Part shown: piece after piece, positions 24,191 through 32,865 of the stretch
How the letters are laid out: each line of letters begins with the position of its first letter
Numbering within the stretch: position 1 is the stretch's first letter
IMG/VR virus record: IMGVR_UViG_3300025132_000141
Span: 1 to 34,290 of that record
DNA: 34,290 bases
Origin: a virus
Reading direction: 5' to 3' (one strand)
Translations under genes and position numbers: made by a program
The notes under the pieces: model-generated
Told to the model about the DNA's origin: nothing
Databases searched by the model: none
Seen by the model: the letters and a program-made list of their open reading frames with translations, nothing else

Positions 24191-24535
24191 ATGGGTAAGC
24201 GATATAACAGCAGAAAAGTCTTTACGAATCGAGATGAGATATATCAGAATACGCTAGAGAAGCGAATGCGGAAACAAATTCATCACTACAACACGGCGAA
24301 GTTTACTTATCCCACTTTGTTTGATTTGAATAATATTACTAAAGTCCCCCACGTCTGGTCTGTCGGAGATCGTTTCTACAAGCTCGCCGCCAAGCACTAT
24401 GGCAACCCGACATATTGGTGGGTGCTTGCATATTTTAATCAGACCCCGACCGAGGCAGACATAAACTTAGGTGACGTTCTTTTTATCCCCTTCCCGCTGG
24501 AGCGAGTCCTGCGCGCCTTTGAAAGTGAGGATTAA
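24191..24535 (+). CDS. 53: baseplate wedge protein, T4 gp53-like
   Basis: A 114-residue protein. The C-terminal half is the gp53 LysM-like fold: VGDRFYKLAAKHYGNPTYWW, then VLAYFNQTPTEADINLGDVLFIPFPL. The N-terminal half (KRYNSRKVFTNRDEIYQNT, LFDLNNITKVPHVW) also fits. It is shorter than T4 gp53 (196). In T4, gp53 joins neighbouring wedges around the hub. Here the LysM-like part is more likely structural than peptidoglycan-binding. Confidence 0.85.
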   Translation: MGKRYNSRKVFTNRDEIYQNTLEKRMRKQIHHYNTAKFTYPTLFDLNNITKVPHVWSVGDRFYKLAAKHYGNPTYWWVLAYFNQTPTEADINLGDVLFIPFPLERVLRAFESED

Positions 24536-24540
24536 GACTC

Positions 24541-27500
24541 ATGGCTGTCACGACCAAATCCACTAAAATATGGGCTAGTGAAGATCAAGACTTTAAAACC
24601 CTCTTAGAAGAATACTATAAGGCGATGGCAGCCCGGGAGGCGTATGATCGTTTCTTTGGGCTAAAAACAACGGAGGTTGAACCCAAGTTTACCTATGAAC
24701 AGTGGGAAGACGCAATTGAAAAAAGCACTAAGAAAGCTCTCGACGGCGACGGAATCAATAGCCGCGCGCAGGCAAAAGAAGCAATTGATAAGGCAAACTT
24801 TGCTAAAAACCGTAACGAGTTCCGCAAAATAGGTTTGATGTTGGGTCTAGATCCAGAACACTTCAGTAAGTACGAGGTGCGAAAATCTGCTGACGGGTAT
24901 TTTGAATCTTTAGCAGTGGCAGGCTCCTCCGCCGAAAACTGGCGCCGGGACAACCTTACATACACTACGGGGGTGACTCGGCCGAGCCAGACGCCTTCGG
25001 TCGCCCGATATCTTCAGGTCCGTGAAGATATAGATGCCGCGAGATATAGCGCTGACGACCCCGAGCTAAGCGCTCGCACAGCCGAGCGACAAGGGCGGGA
25101 AGTGAATGCTTTCTACTTCGTACGGGACCTTTCGTTTTCCTCGCCACAGATGATAGCCTATATGCTAAAGAAGTCTTACGGGAACGATGGGTATAAGAAC
25201 ACTCCAGCAAGCGACCTCGCTAATGCTGTTTCTTCCACGCTTAAGGAGCTGGTAACTAAGCAGCAAGCCGCGAATACGTCGGACGAACTCGACAGCGCCT
25301 GGGCAGGCAGCGTTCAGAGTGTGATGGATATTGACGCTGCTGTGCAGGGCGCCGCAGCTCGCCTCCTTCCCCCACCGGATGTATTTAACTGGTCTGATGA
25401 CTCCCCGATGATCAGTAAAATACTGTACGCTGACACCACACAAGATGCCACCCGCGCGGTTGTGGAGGCGCATATTGCTAAGTACTTACTCGGTGGTTCC
25501 CTCCGCGCGATGGATGGTTTGATAACCCGGCTCTTGGAAGGTGATGATCGTTTCACGGGACAAGGCTGGGAAATGAAGGTGTTGGCGGAAAGAGATGCTA
25601 TTCTCGCCTTTTTCAAAGCCGCCGGAAAAAAAGACCCTGACCCTCTCCCCGATGCTCCCGAATTTGAGACCTTTGAAGAATTGCTCGAAGACAAGAAGTC
25701 AGGAGCCAAGTACAGAAAAAACGTCCTTACCGCTCGCCGCAACCTCGTCCCGCGCGATATGCAGTGTTATTTGTTGGAGAACATTAAAAAGATTACCGAG
25801 CAGCGCGCTCCTGGCGGCAGATTTGCACCTGACTACAAGCATGTGAAAACTGTAAACACTAATGGGCGCCCCGCGCTTTTAACCACTCTTATCCGTAATG
25901 GGATGAACGGGGATGAGGATGTGAAACAACTCTTAGATCTCTGCCCCGACGTATACGCCCTATTAACACCAACCATTCGACTTTTCCGAACCGACTATGA
26001 CGAGCATGGCAACATCAAAAAAATTGAGGTTAAAGAAGGCAGTAATTCCAAGATGGTCGATGCGGTGGCTGAGATCCCTATTCCGAACTTTTTGAAAAAA
26101 AGCGATGTGGCAAGTATTCTTCTCGGCACCCGCGGACGAATGGCAGGCGCAGGAGTCAAATCATTTAGTTGGAGCCTGGATGGTACACAGCCCGCCGAGG
26201 TCGATAATAATATTACTGCCACTTTGGATGTATTTTTCCAGTCACCGGACGATTTCTTTAATAACATGCGTCAAGCGGGAATGGTTAATAGCGACGGATT
26301 CCCGCTCCCGAATTTTATTGATCTTATTGTTAATTCTCCCGCTATTCGCAAGAATACGCAAGCTGGCACTGGCAAAATCCCTGCTAAACTTCTCCATCGG
26401 GAATATAAAGGAGCCAACTTTAGAATTAAGGCCATAGTTGGATGGGAGGCTCCCTCGCAAGAAGCCCTTAACGCCGTGCGCCAGCTCCGCAACGCACAAA
26501 ATCTGGCGGAAATTCTTCGCCGCTCGCAAGCGACTTACTATCTGCAGTGCGTACGACACAATTTGGATTTCCGCCAAAACGGTACAGTGGCACTCCAGAT
26601 TCAATATCAAGCCTCCGTAGCTGGTATCCTCAGCTCACCGAACGCGGACATCCTAGCTCCCTCCACTCAGAGTGTCTTGGAATCCCTGGGGGACATTGAC
26701 GAACAGATAGAGTCCACCACGGGTTCCTCCAATCAGACTGAAAAGCGCAAGCAGGCACTTTTAGAGGAGCGAGAAAAGATAATTAACCAGGATCGCCTTA
26801 TCAAATATAAAAAGCTTTTAGCGGGACTTTTTTCTAGTCCGCGTTCAAAAGTCTACCAAGTACCGGTGGACCTCGACGATCTCATGCGAGTGCCCTATAG
26901 CGAACTTACCCCAGTACAACGCGCCGCACGCGCCAAACGCAAGCTTAAAGAAGCTGCTCTGGGCGACGTGCTGATCACCACTCCTCAGCAGCTTAACCTT
27001 ACGTTGCTAGAACAAACAGCCAAAACCTTAGCGGCTGGGGGGGATGTTGCCCAGACTGCGACCGAGTTTGAAAAAGCAGAGCAACAACGATATCAAGAGC
27101 TGCAAATAAACTCCGGAAATTTCAAGTTTGTACCGTTTATGTTTTTAGGAGACCTCATTGACGTAGCCATTGAGCAGGTAAAAATAAACAACAATGGCAC
27201 TCCCATGAATTTTGAGCTATTCCTTGCAGAGACTGACCTAATCGACCCCTTGGTCGCTTTGCGCATTAAAGACTTTGGTGACCTCAAGGGAACTGGACTG
27301 GATGATGTAGGGTTTTTGCAAAAACTCCGTGAAAGTGACCCTTTGTCTTTCCGCGATGACGCCGGCGTTCGCTTCTCGATAAATCTGGGAGATATTCCAA
27401 TATCCGTGGATGCGTTCCAGGTCTGGTTTAAAAATCATGTTATCAAAAGGGATTTGGACAAATTTTTCCTGCTCTATTTTATTAAGAAGGTGTGTGCAGA

Positions 27501-28344
27501 TTTAATCACCAAGGCATTCACCACAGATTGCTTCGGGGAAAACCTCAATATTAACCAGCGCTATGATGCGCATCCCCTCACGCTCCGAGAGGGGGCACCC
27601 TCCCCGGTTAGTGCCCACGGTCTGGGGCAACTTGCTCAATTGGACTCCAGCGCCCTCGACAGCAAGATGCACAATGCGGTGATCATTCTCCCCACAGATT
27701 CGCGACCAAGCGCGCTCCGCGGAATCGAGGACGACGATTTCTCTCAGGGAATTCATCATCATCACATTGGAGCCGCATGTGGCTTGGTGAAGAAAATTAG
27801 TTTTAGTCGCGAGGATCAAGAATATCTCCGTGAAGCAAACATAGAAAAGGAGGGCGCCCTGGGACCAGAACAGCTCCGCGAGCTATACAGTGTAACGTTG
27901 GAAATGGTTGGCAATACACTTTATGAAAACGGACAGTATATCTATGTAAGCCCCACCCTTATGGATGCTGATAAGAAGTCCTTAGACTACTTAGGTCTAC
28001 ACGGATATTACATGATTACATCGGTCGCCTCAACAGTCACCCCTCAGGGCTTCACTACGACTATTAAGGCACTTCACCAAGGGGTGGACTTCTCCGATAA
28101 CCCTGCTCTCACTCCTGAGTTCTACGATGTGGCCGCTGAACCAGGCTTGCCGGGACAAAAAGATCCCAATGCTCATGTTCGCCCGGGCGGAGTTACCGTT
28201 GAAGAAATCACAAAGTCACAAGTAGAAGCAGCAGAAAACAAAAAGGCTGAAGACGATCCCTACGCCGCGAAGCGCAAAGCAGACTTCGAGGAGTTGTCCA
28301 AGAAGAATCCGATGGCTAACATCTACGGCGGGGGACGCAGATGA
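24541..28344 (+). CDS. very large baseplate/virion protein
   Basis: A 1267-residue protein, the largest gene here. The N-terminal 600 residues are helical and charged. A middle block around 470-580 (NGDEDVKQLLDLCPDVYALLTPTIRLFRTDYDE, then GTRGRMAGAGVKSFSWSLDG and DVFFQSPDDFF) has beta-rich structural-protein features. The C-terminal domain has SVTLEMVGNTLYENGQYIYVSPTLMDAD, LGLHGYYMITSV and TPQGFTTTIKALHQG, a pattern I associate with hub or tube-base proteins of marine T4-like phages. A natural HHHH (residues 1072-1075) precedes it. The tail is Lys/Glu-rich. No lysozyme or PAAR motif is seen. The role is baseplate by context. Confidence 0.7.
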   Translation: MAVTTKSTKIWASEDQDFKTLLEEYYKAMAAREAYDRFFGLKTTEVEPKFTYEQWEDAIEKSTKKALDGDGINSRAQAKEAIDKANFAKNRNEFRKIGLMLGLDPEHFSKYEVRKSADGYFESLAVAGSSAENWRRDNLTYTTGVTRPSQTPSVARYLQVREDIDAARYSADDPELSARTAERQGREVNAFYFVRDLSFSSPQMIAYMLKKSYGNDGYKNTPASDLANAVSSTLKELVTKQQAANTSDELDSAWAGSVQSVMDIDAAVQGAAARLLPPPDVFNWSDDSPMISKILYADTTQDATRAVVEAHIAKYLLGGSLRAMDGLITRLLEGDDRFTGQGWEMKVLAERDAILAFFKAAGKKDPDPLPDAPEFETFEELLEDKKSGAKYRKNVLTARRNLVPRDMQCYLLENIKKITEQRAPGGRFAPDYKHVKTVNTNGRPALLTTLIRNGMNGDEDVKQLLDLCPDVYALLTPTIRLFRTDYDEHGNIKKIEVKEGSNSKMVDAVAEIPIPNFLKKSDVASILLGTRGRMAGAGVKSFSWSLDGTQPAEVDNNITATLDVFFQSPDDFFNNMRQAGMVNSDGFPLPNFIDLIVNSPAIRKNTQAGTGKIPAKLLHREYKGANFRIKAIVGWEAPSQEALNAVRQLRNAQNLAEILRRSQATYYLQCVRHNLDFRQNGTVALQIQYQASVAGILSSPNADILAPSTQSVLESLGDIDEQIESTTGSSNQTEKRKQALLEEREKIINQDRLIKYKKLLAGLFSSPRSKVYQVPVDLDDLMRVPYSELTPVQRAARAKRKLKEAALGDVLITTPQQLNLTLLEQTAKTLAAGGDVAQTATEFEKAEQQRYQELQINSGNFKFVPFMFLGDLIDVAIEQVKINNNGTPMNFELFLAETDLIDPLVALRIKDFGDLKGTGLDDVGFLQKLRESDPLSFRDDAGVRFSINLGDIPISVDAFQVWFKNHVIKRDLDKFFLLYFIKKVCADLITKAFTTDCFGENLNINQRYDAHPLTLREGAPSPVSAHGLGQLAQLDSSALDSKMHNAVIILPTDSRPSALRGIEDDDFSQGIHHHHIGAACGLVKKISFSREDQEYLREANIEKEGALGPEQLRELYSVTLEMVGNTLYENGQYIYVSPTLMDADKKSLDYLGLHGYYMITSVASTVTPQGFTTTIKALHQGVDFSDNPALTPEFYDVAAEPGLPGQKDPNAHVRPGGVTVEEITKSQVEAAENKKAEDDPYAAKRKADFEELSKKNPMANIYGGGRR

Positions 28345-29630
28345 TGACAACATTCGACTACACAGAAGAAGACCTTCGAACCCCAGAGGGTAACAACAAC
28401 CTAGGGTCTTACGGGTTGTTTTTTCAGAGGATGCTCTACAAAGAAGTCATCTTTCCCTCCGATCTCGTAAAGCCCCTCGATACCTGGTATGGGAAGCAAT
28501 TATACGGGGTGGTCGATCAGGTTCAAAATAGTATTATTGCTAATCGCGCTAACTTGGTAACCATTCCTTCCGCGGTGGATCCCAACCTTCTGGCTATGAA
28601 CTTCGTTGTCGATGCCTTTGAGGCGCTGGCAGCCCACATGAGAAAGGGGCTTGTTATAGGTGTGCTTAATCGAACTGGAACCCCACTTCTTACCAATATG
28701 AGAGCCCAAAAAGCATATGTGGATCCCAACAACATTTACCGCCAGTATCTCCAGCAGGTCTATGAGAATTTTGCCCAAAGCCGCTCGCAGGCACAAATGA
28801 ACGCCATAACTGACTTTGACTCCTATCTTTCCCAGATGATGGATTATTTACGGTCTATTGCCACCACGGTGCCCGTGACAAAAACAGCGTTTATGACATC
28901 GGGTCTGTGCAGTGCTATCAACTCCGGGCTAACAATTTCTATTGATACCGGACGTGCCGACGACGACGCATATAAATATCAAACCTTTATTGACGACCCT
29001 AACTTTGACTTCTATCTCCGCGCCGCCAAAAAGTTTGGCTTGAGTGTGAATAAGAATATGCCGTGGATGCTAACAGCGGATTTGTTTTCAGACGCTATTC
29101 TCCACTATCTTAACAGCTACATTCTGCCAGATGGCTCTCTGGTGGACCAGACCAATTTCTTTAGAACTTATTATGATCCCACGTACTTACAGGATATAGA
29201 TCTTCTTAAAACTCTTATTATTCAAGTCTATAGGAATTTCGTGGAGCAAAACCCAATATATGAGAGGGTTCACGATTGTCAAATCCAGATTCGCTACCGG
29301 GGACTGCTGCCTCCCAATGCGCTGGATCTTCTTGGCGATAAAGAAATGTTATACTTGTATTTGGACCTGCGCAATAGGGAAACCGGTAACGCTCTTCCTG
29401 TGACCTCCAAGATCAAGAGGGAGATCAGGGACGTCTACATGCTGCAGCCCGATGCATCCATCAGTAAGTTGCAAAATGCAGCAGAGTATGTTAATGTTTT
29501 GTATCGGGACTATATCTATGATTCCTCGTATATACTTACTCTTGATGTTTTAGGGAATTTTGGGCTTGACAATCAAGCAAGATCTGCTACTATGAGTACA
29601 GCTGGAGCAGTTACCCAGCAGTTGTACTAG
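28341..29630 (+). CDS. unassigned virion protein at the end of the baseplate cluster
   Basis: A 429-residue, Tyr/Leu/Asp-rich protein, mostly helical, with no membrane span or enzyme motif. Blocks include YGLFFQRMLYKEVIFPSDLVKPLDTWYG, NKNMPWMLTADLFSDAILHYL and YLQDIDLLKTLIIQVYRNFVEQNP. ATG 28341 overlaps the previous stop (ATGATGA; a second ATG lies at 28344), so it is translationally coupled to the giant baseplate gene and probably part of the same assembly. I do not recognise a characterised family. Confidence 0.7.
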   Translation: MMTTFDYTEEDLRTPEGNNNLGSYGLFFQRMLYKEVIFPSDLVKPLDTWYGKQLYGVVDQVQNSIIANRANLVTIPSAVDPNLLAMNFVVDAFEALAAHMRKGLVIGVLNRTGTPLLTNMRAQKAYVDPNNIYRQYLQQVYENFAQSRSQAQMNAITDFDSYLSQMMDYLRSIATTVPVTKTAFMTSGLCSAINSGLTISIDTGRADDDAYKYQTFIDDPNFDFYLRAAKKFGLSVNKNMPWMLTADLFSDAILHYLNSYILPDGSLVDQTNFFRTYYDPTYLQDIDLLKTLIIQVYRNFVEQNPIYERVHDCQIQIRYRGLLPPNALDLLGDKEMLYLYLDLRNRETGNALPVTSKIKREIRDVYMLQPDASISKLQNAAEYVNVLYRDYIYDSSYILTLDVLGNFGLDNQARSATMSTAGAVTQQLY

Positions 29631-29638
29631 GAGAAGAC

Positions 29639-30826
29639 TTGCTTTTTCAGGTTTTGGATCACAAGAAGGACTGTGTTGGTTATTTCGCCAACAATCACAT
29701 TCATGCTACTGGACTCGTACCCACCACGGGGATGACCTGGGAGTTATCGGACCACATGCATGGTGAAGCGTACGAGCTAGGGCGCATCTACAGCCACGGA
29801 GCGCCTCTTACAGACGTTTGTCCGGAAGATATGAAGGCAGACTGGGATCGTATCAAAAAAGCGCTCAGATCGTGCCTGAAAGCCTTTAGAACGGCTCGTC
29901 TCTCCCTCGATGAGAATTGTTTGTACGATGTAGTTCCCGAAACACTGCTTTACGAGTATCTCAACGCCAAAAACAAGATTACGGATCACGTTATTCAAAC
30001 GTATCCGCGGCCTAAGAATCATGATGCGATGTTAAACCTCAACAGGATGCTAATCGACGTTGGCTCTAGGCGCTTAAACATCAATATTGATCCCATCAAG
30101 CACTTATTAGGCTCGATTCAAGGACAGAACTTCCACAGAACCCTGCAAAACGTAACCCACACATGTCAATACAACCCGTGGGGAACAGTCACCGGACGCT
30201 TGGCGGCTCAGCCCAATACTTTTCCTATTTTGACGATGAATAAAGATTTCCGTTCCTGTGTTCACGCAGTCAACGATTACCTTGTAGAGCTAGACTTCAA
30301 TGCAGCCGAACTGAGAGTCCTGCTGGCGCTCTCCGGACAAGAGCAGCCGCAAAACGACATCCACGACTGGAATGTGAAGAACATCTTCGGCGGATCTGTA
30401 ACCCGGGATGAGGCGAAGGTGCAGACTTTCTCGTGGCTGTATTCCAGCAAGGATAACAAGGACTTAGGGCGCCTATATAACAAGGATTTTGTGCGAAATA
30501 AGTACTGGGATGGCTATAAAATTGAGACTGATTATGGTAGAATAATAGAAGATGTTGACGAGCACCGAGCACTTAACTATATCGTTCAAAGCACTACAAT
30601 TGACATGGTGCACGAACAGGCATACAAGGTTTACGAACTATTGAAAGGCAAGAAGAGTTATATTTCATTTCTGATTCACGATGCGGTCTATATTGATTTG
30701 GCCGATGAAGATCGCTATGATTTACTAAACCTGCTTGACACATTCAAGAAGACTCGATATGATATGTTCAAGGTTAATGTCTCCGCCGGACGCAATCTGG
30801 GAGAGATGAGAGAGTTAAAGCTATGA
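29639..30826 (+). CDS. short family-A DNA polymerase (polymerase domain only)
   Basis: A 395-residue protein starting at TTG 29639 after AGGAG. The Pol I/T7-type polymerase motifs are present in order: GTVTGRL (182-188); motif A LDFNAAELR (D219, E224, R226); motif B RDEAKVQTFSWLY (R256, K260, F264, Y268); the N-x3-Q segment LNYIVQST; and motif C LIHDAVYID (H347, D348, A349). Motif C has Ala where HDE has Glu. F264 is at the position of E. coli Phe762. There is no 3'-5' exonuclease domain and the fingers are very short. T4 and near relatives use a family-B enzyme; a family-A polymerase split from its exonuclease is known in the far T4 relative RM378. It could be the replicative polymerase with a separate exonuclease gene outside this window, or an accessory enzyme. 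It is coupled to the next gene by ATGA. Confidence 0.9.
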   Translation: MLFQVLDHKKDCVGYFANNHIHATGLVPTTGMTWELSDHMHGEAYELGRIYSHGAPLTDVCPEDMKADWDRIKKALRSCLKAFRTARLSLDENCLYDVVPETLLYEYLNAKNKITDHVIQTYPRPKNHDAMLNLNRMLIDVGSRRLNINIDPIKHLLGSIQGQNFHRTLQNVTHTCQYNPWGTVTGRLAAQPNTFPILTMNKDFRSCVHAVNDYLVELDFNAAELRVLLALSGQEQPQNDIHDWNVKNIFGGSVTRDEAKVQTFSWLYSSKDNKDLGRLYNKDFVRNKYWDGYKIETDYGRIIEDVDEHRALNYIVQSTTIDMVHEQAYKVYELLKGKKSYISFLIHDAVYIDLADEDRYDLLNLLDTFKKTRYDMFKVNVSAGRNLGEMRELKL

Positions 30827-31140
30827 AGAAGATGTACAACAAACTGGTGAGAGACAAGATCCCCCAGATCATCGAAGAGGCGGGCAAGAGTTGCATATGC
30901 CATACGGTCGAGGGCGACATCTTAAAGACCTATGCCAAGAAGAAGCTCCGCGAAGAGATCGAGGAATTCCTTGAAGATCCATGCCCCGAAGAGGCTGGCG
31001 ACGTGATGGAGATCTTCCATTTTCTCTGCGACCTCTATGATATCAAAGATTCACAGGTTATGGCGAGCAGCACAGCTAAGCGCGTAACGCGTGGCGGCTT
31101 CAATGAGGGTCTTGTCCTCAGCTGGGTGATCGAGAAGTGA
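30823..31140 (+). CDS. MazG-like NTP pyrophosphohydrolase
   Basis: This 105-residue protein starts KKMYNKLVRDKIPQIIEE, the signature opening of phosphoribosyl-ATP pyrophosphohydrolase/MazG-like all-alpha hydrolases. The metal-binding residues are in KLREEIEEF (about 43-51) and EEAGDVMEI (about 60-68), the EExxE and ExxD pattern. Members split nucleoside triphosphates to monophosphates, cleaning pools or lowering alarmones. It is coupled on both sides: ATGA with the polymerase and GTGA with the tubulin-like gene. A nucleotide-pool role next to a polymerase is a reasonable inference. Confidence 0.85.
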   Translation: MKKMYNKLVRDKIPQIIEEAGKSCICHTVEGDILKTYAKKKLREEIEEFLEDPCPEEAGDVMEIFHFLCDLYDIKDSQVMASSTAKRVTRGGFNEGLVLSWVIEK

Positions 31141-32003
31141 ACATAGTGGGACTAGGAAAAGCCGGTTGCAACATTGCGAAGACTTTCTCTAAGTATCCGC
31201 AGTATACAACCTATGGTATTGATACCCACGAGGACGCTACTATTACTATCCGGCGTAAAAAGAGCCACGAGGATTATGATGAAAACTTTCCCAATCTGCG
31301 CCGTAAGCTAAAGTTTGTTGGAGAAGACGTTACAGTTATTATTGCCGGCGCCGGAGAGATCTCCGGAGGTTCGCTAAGGCTGCTCGAACAGATCAGCCAA
31401 AACAATCTTACCGTAATCTATATTGAGGGTGATACGAGCTTGATGTCAGAGGTACAGAAGAAGCAAGAAAAAATTGTAAGTAATGTCTTGCAGGAATACG
31501 CTCGCTCTGGTATGATTGAAAGCGTGGTGATGATCAGCAACAGTGCCCTGGAGAAAAGCATCGGAGACATGCCGATTATTGGATACTACGATACACTCAA
31601 TCAGGCAGTGGTTAACACCATTCATATGATTAATGTTTTTAGGAACTCTGAGCCTGTTATTGGCAATTTCATCAAGCCTGCCGAGATTAGTCGCATCGCA
31701 ACGGTAGGGGTCGTCGACATCAGCGACGACGATGAGGCTGAGCACAAAGAAAAGTGGTTTTACCCCTTGACAGGCACCCGAGATGTGGTATACTACTATG
31801 GTATTAGTGAGAAGGATTTAAAGAACGACGGCACATTGTTTAGAAAAATCAATAACTTTGTGAAGTCGCGTATTGAAGACAATATTAACGTTTCGTACGG
31901 TGTTTTTAAGACCTCTTATGAGCAGAAATATTGTTATTGCATAAAGTACACATCTATGGTACAATCGTATGCAGAACTTTTAGACGATCAGGATATTAGC
32001 TGA
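31137..32003 (+). CDS. divergent tubulin/FtsZ-like GTPase
   Basis: This 288-residue protein has an FtsZ/tubulin layout. A glycine-rich first strand-loop (IVGLGKAGCNIAKTF, residues 3-17) corresponds to the FtsZ VGGGGGN region. A signature-like loop AGAGEISGGS (70-79) stands where FtsZ has GGGTGTG. MISNSALEK (132-140) aligns with FtsZ IPNDKLL, followed by YYDTLNQAVVNTIHMI like DAFGAANDVL. The segment expected to carry the catalytic T7-loop Asp reads VIGNFIKPAEIS, without an obvious NxD. So it may bind GTP but polymerise or hydrolyse differently. Phage tubulins such as PhuZ position DNA in infected cells; the role here is inferred. It starts at GTG 31137 overlapping the previous stop. Confidence 0.75.
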   Translation: MNIVGLGKAGCNIAKTFSKYPQYTTYGIDTHEDATITIRRKKSHEDYDENFPNLRRKLKFVGEDVTVIIAGAGEISGGSLRLLEQISQNNLTVIYIEGDTSLMSEVQKKQEKIVSNVLQEYARSGMIESVVMISNSALEKSIGDMPIIGYYDTLNQAVVNTIHMINVFRNSEPVIGNFIKPAEISRIATVGVVDISDDDEAEHKEKWFYPLTGTRDVVYYYGISEKDLKNDGTLFRKINNFVKSRIEDNINVSYGVFKTSYEQKYCYCIKYTSMVQSYAELLDDQDIS

Positions 32004-32031
32004 TCGTACTTTAACCCAAAAGGAGATTAAA

Positions 32032-32805
32032 ATGGGTATTAACTTAGATAAGATGCGAGAGAAGCTCGCGTCCCTTAGAGGAGAGGGCAACTCCTCAGAT
32101 TCGGTTTTCTGGCGTCCCGAGGACGGTGAGCAGGATATCCGTATTGTCCCAACCCCCGATGGTGACCCCTTCAAGGAGATGTGGTTCCATTATAATGTAG
32201 AGAAGGGCGGATTCTTGTGTCCGAAGCGTAACTTCGGCGATGAGTGTCCTGTCTGTGACTTTGCATCCCAGCTGTGGCGAGAAGGTGTCGATAATAACGA
32301 TGACCATTCAAAGAAGACTGCAAAGAGCCTCTTCGTTCGGCAGCGATTCTTTAGCCCCGTGATGGTTCGTGGTGAGGAAGAGAAGGGCATTCGTGTTTGG
32401 GGTTATGGCAAGACAGCTTACGAGAACCTTTTGACGCTTGTGCTCAACCCCGAGTACGGCGATATTACTGACACTGAGGCAGGGACTGACCTTACAATGA
32501 CGTACGGCAAGCCCCCAGGAGCCTCATTCCCGCAGACGAAGCTGGTACCACGTCGACGATCTTCTCCTCTGTGTGCCGATATGACGCCTGACAAGTGCGC
32601 CGACTTGCTTGATAGTATTCCAGAGTTCTCTGGACTGTTTGACCGTAAGTCGACCGCGGATGTTCAGGCATCACTTGATACATTTGTCAACGGAATGGTC
32701 GAGGACCCGGAAGCGGTCAGCTCCGAGACCACCAAGTATGGCAAGAAGACCGAAGACGAGGGCAACGCTGTTGACCAGGCTTTCGCAGAGCTTGGCGCTC
32801 TCTAA
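32032..32805 (+). CDS. 32: single-stranded DNA-binding protein, T4 gp32-like
   Basis: A 257-residue protein. The N-terminal basic/helical start is followed by an OB-fold core with a built-in zinc site: H53, C63, C72 and C75 (CPKRNFGDECPVC), the same order as T4 H64/C77/C87/C90 with slightly shorter spacing. The LFVRQRFFSPVMV strand and YENLLTLVLNPEYGDITD segment also fit gp32. The C-terminus is acidic (EDEGNAVDQAFAELGAL), as expected for the partner-binding tail. It coats single-stranded DNA in replication and recombination. It has a strong AAAAGGAG site. It is the anchor for calling this end of the window a replication region. Confidence 0.93.
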   Translation: MGINLDKMREKLASLRGEGNSSDSVFWRPEDGEQDIRIVPTPDGDPFKEMWFHYNVEKGGFLCPKRNFGDECPVCDFASQLWREGVDNNDDHSKKTAKSLFVRQRFFSPVMVRGEEEKGIRVWGYGKTAYENLLTLVLNPEYGDITDTEAGTDLTMTYGKPPGASFPQTKLVPRRRSSPLCADMTPDKCADLLDSIPEFSGLFDRKSTADVQASLDTFVNGMVEDPEAVSSETTKYGKKTEDEGNAVDQAFAELGAL

Positions 32806-32821
32806 TCATCCCCCCCACAGG

Positions 32822-32846
32822 GAGGCACAGGGTTATCAGGTGCCTC
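32822..32846 (+). promoter_or_regulatory. leader hairpin 1 (covarying pair)
   Basis: GAGGCAC (32822-32828) pairs with GTGCCTC (32840-32846) around an 11-base loop, preceded by CCACAGG, in the leader of the Hc1-like gene. A second copy at 33075-33098 keeps the stem with compensating changes. It is a possible RNA regulatory element acting on translation. Confidence 0.6.
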
Positions 32847-32865
32847 ACATTAGAAAGGAAGAGTT

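Noticed and set aside
28971-28978. An exact TATAAATA on the plus strand
   Set aside because: It is inside the coding sequence of the 28341-29630 gene, not before any gene, so it is probably chance.
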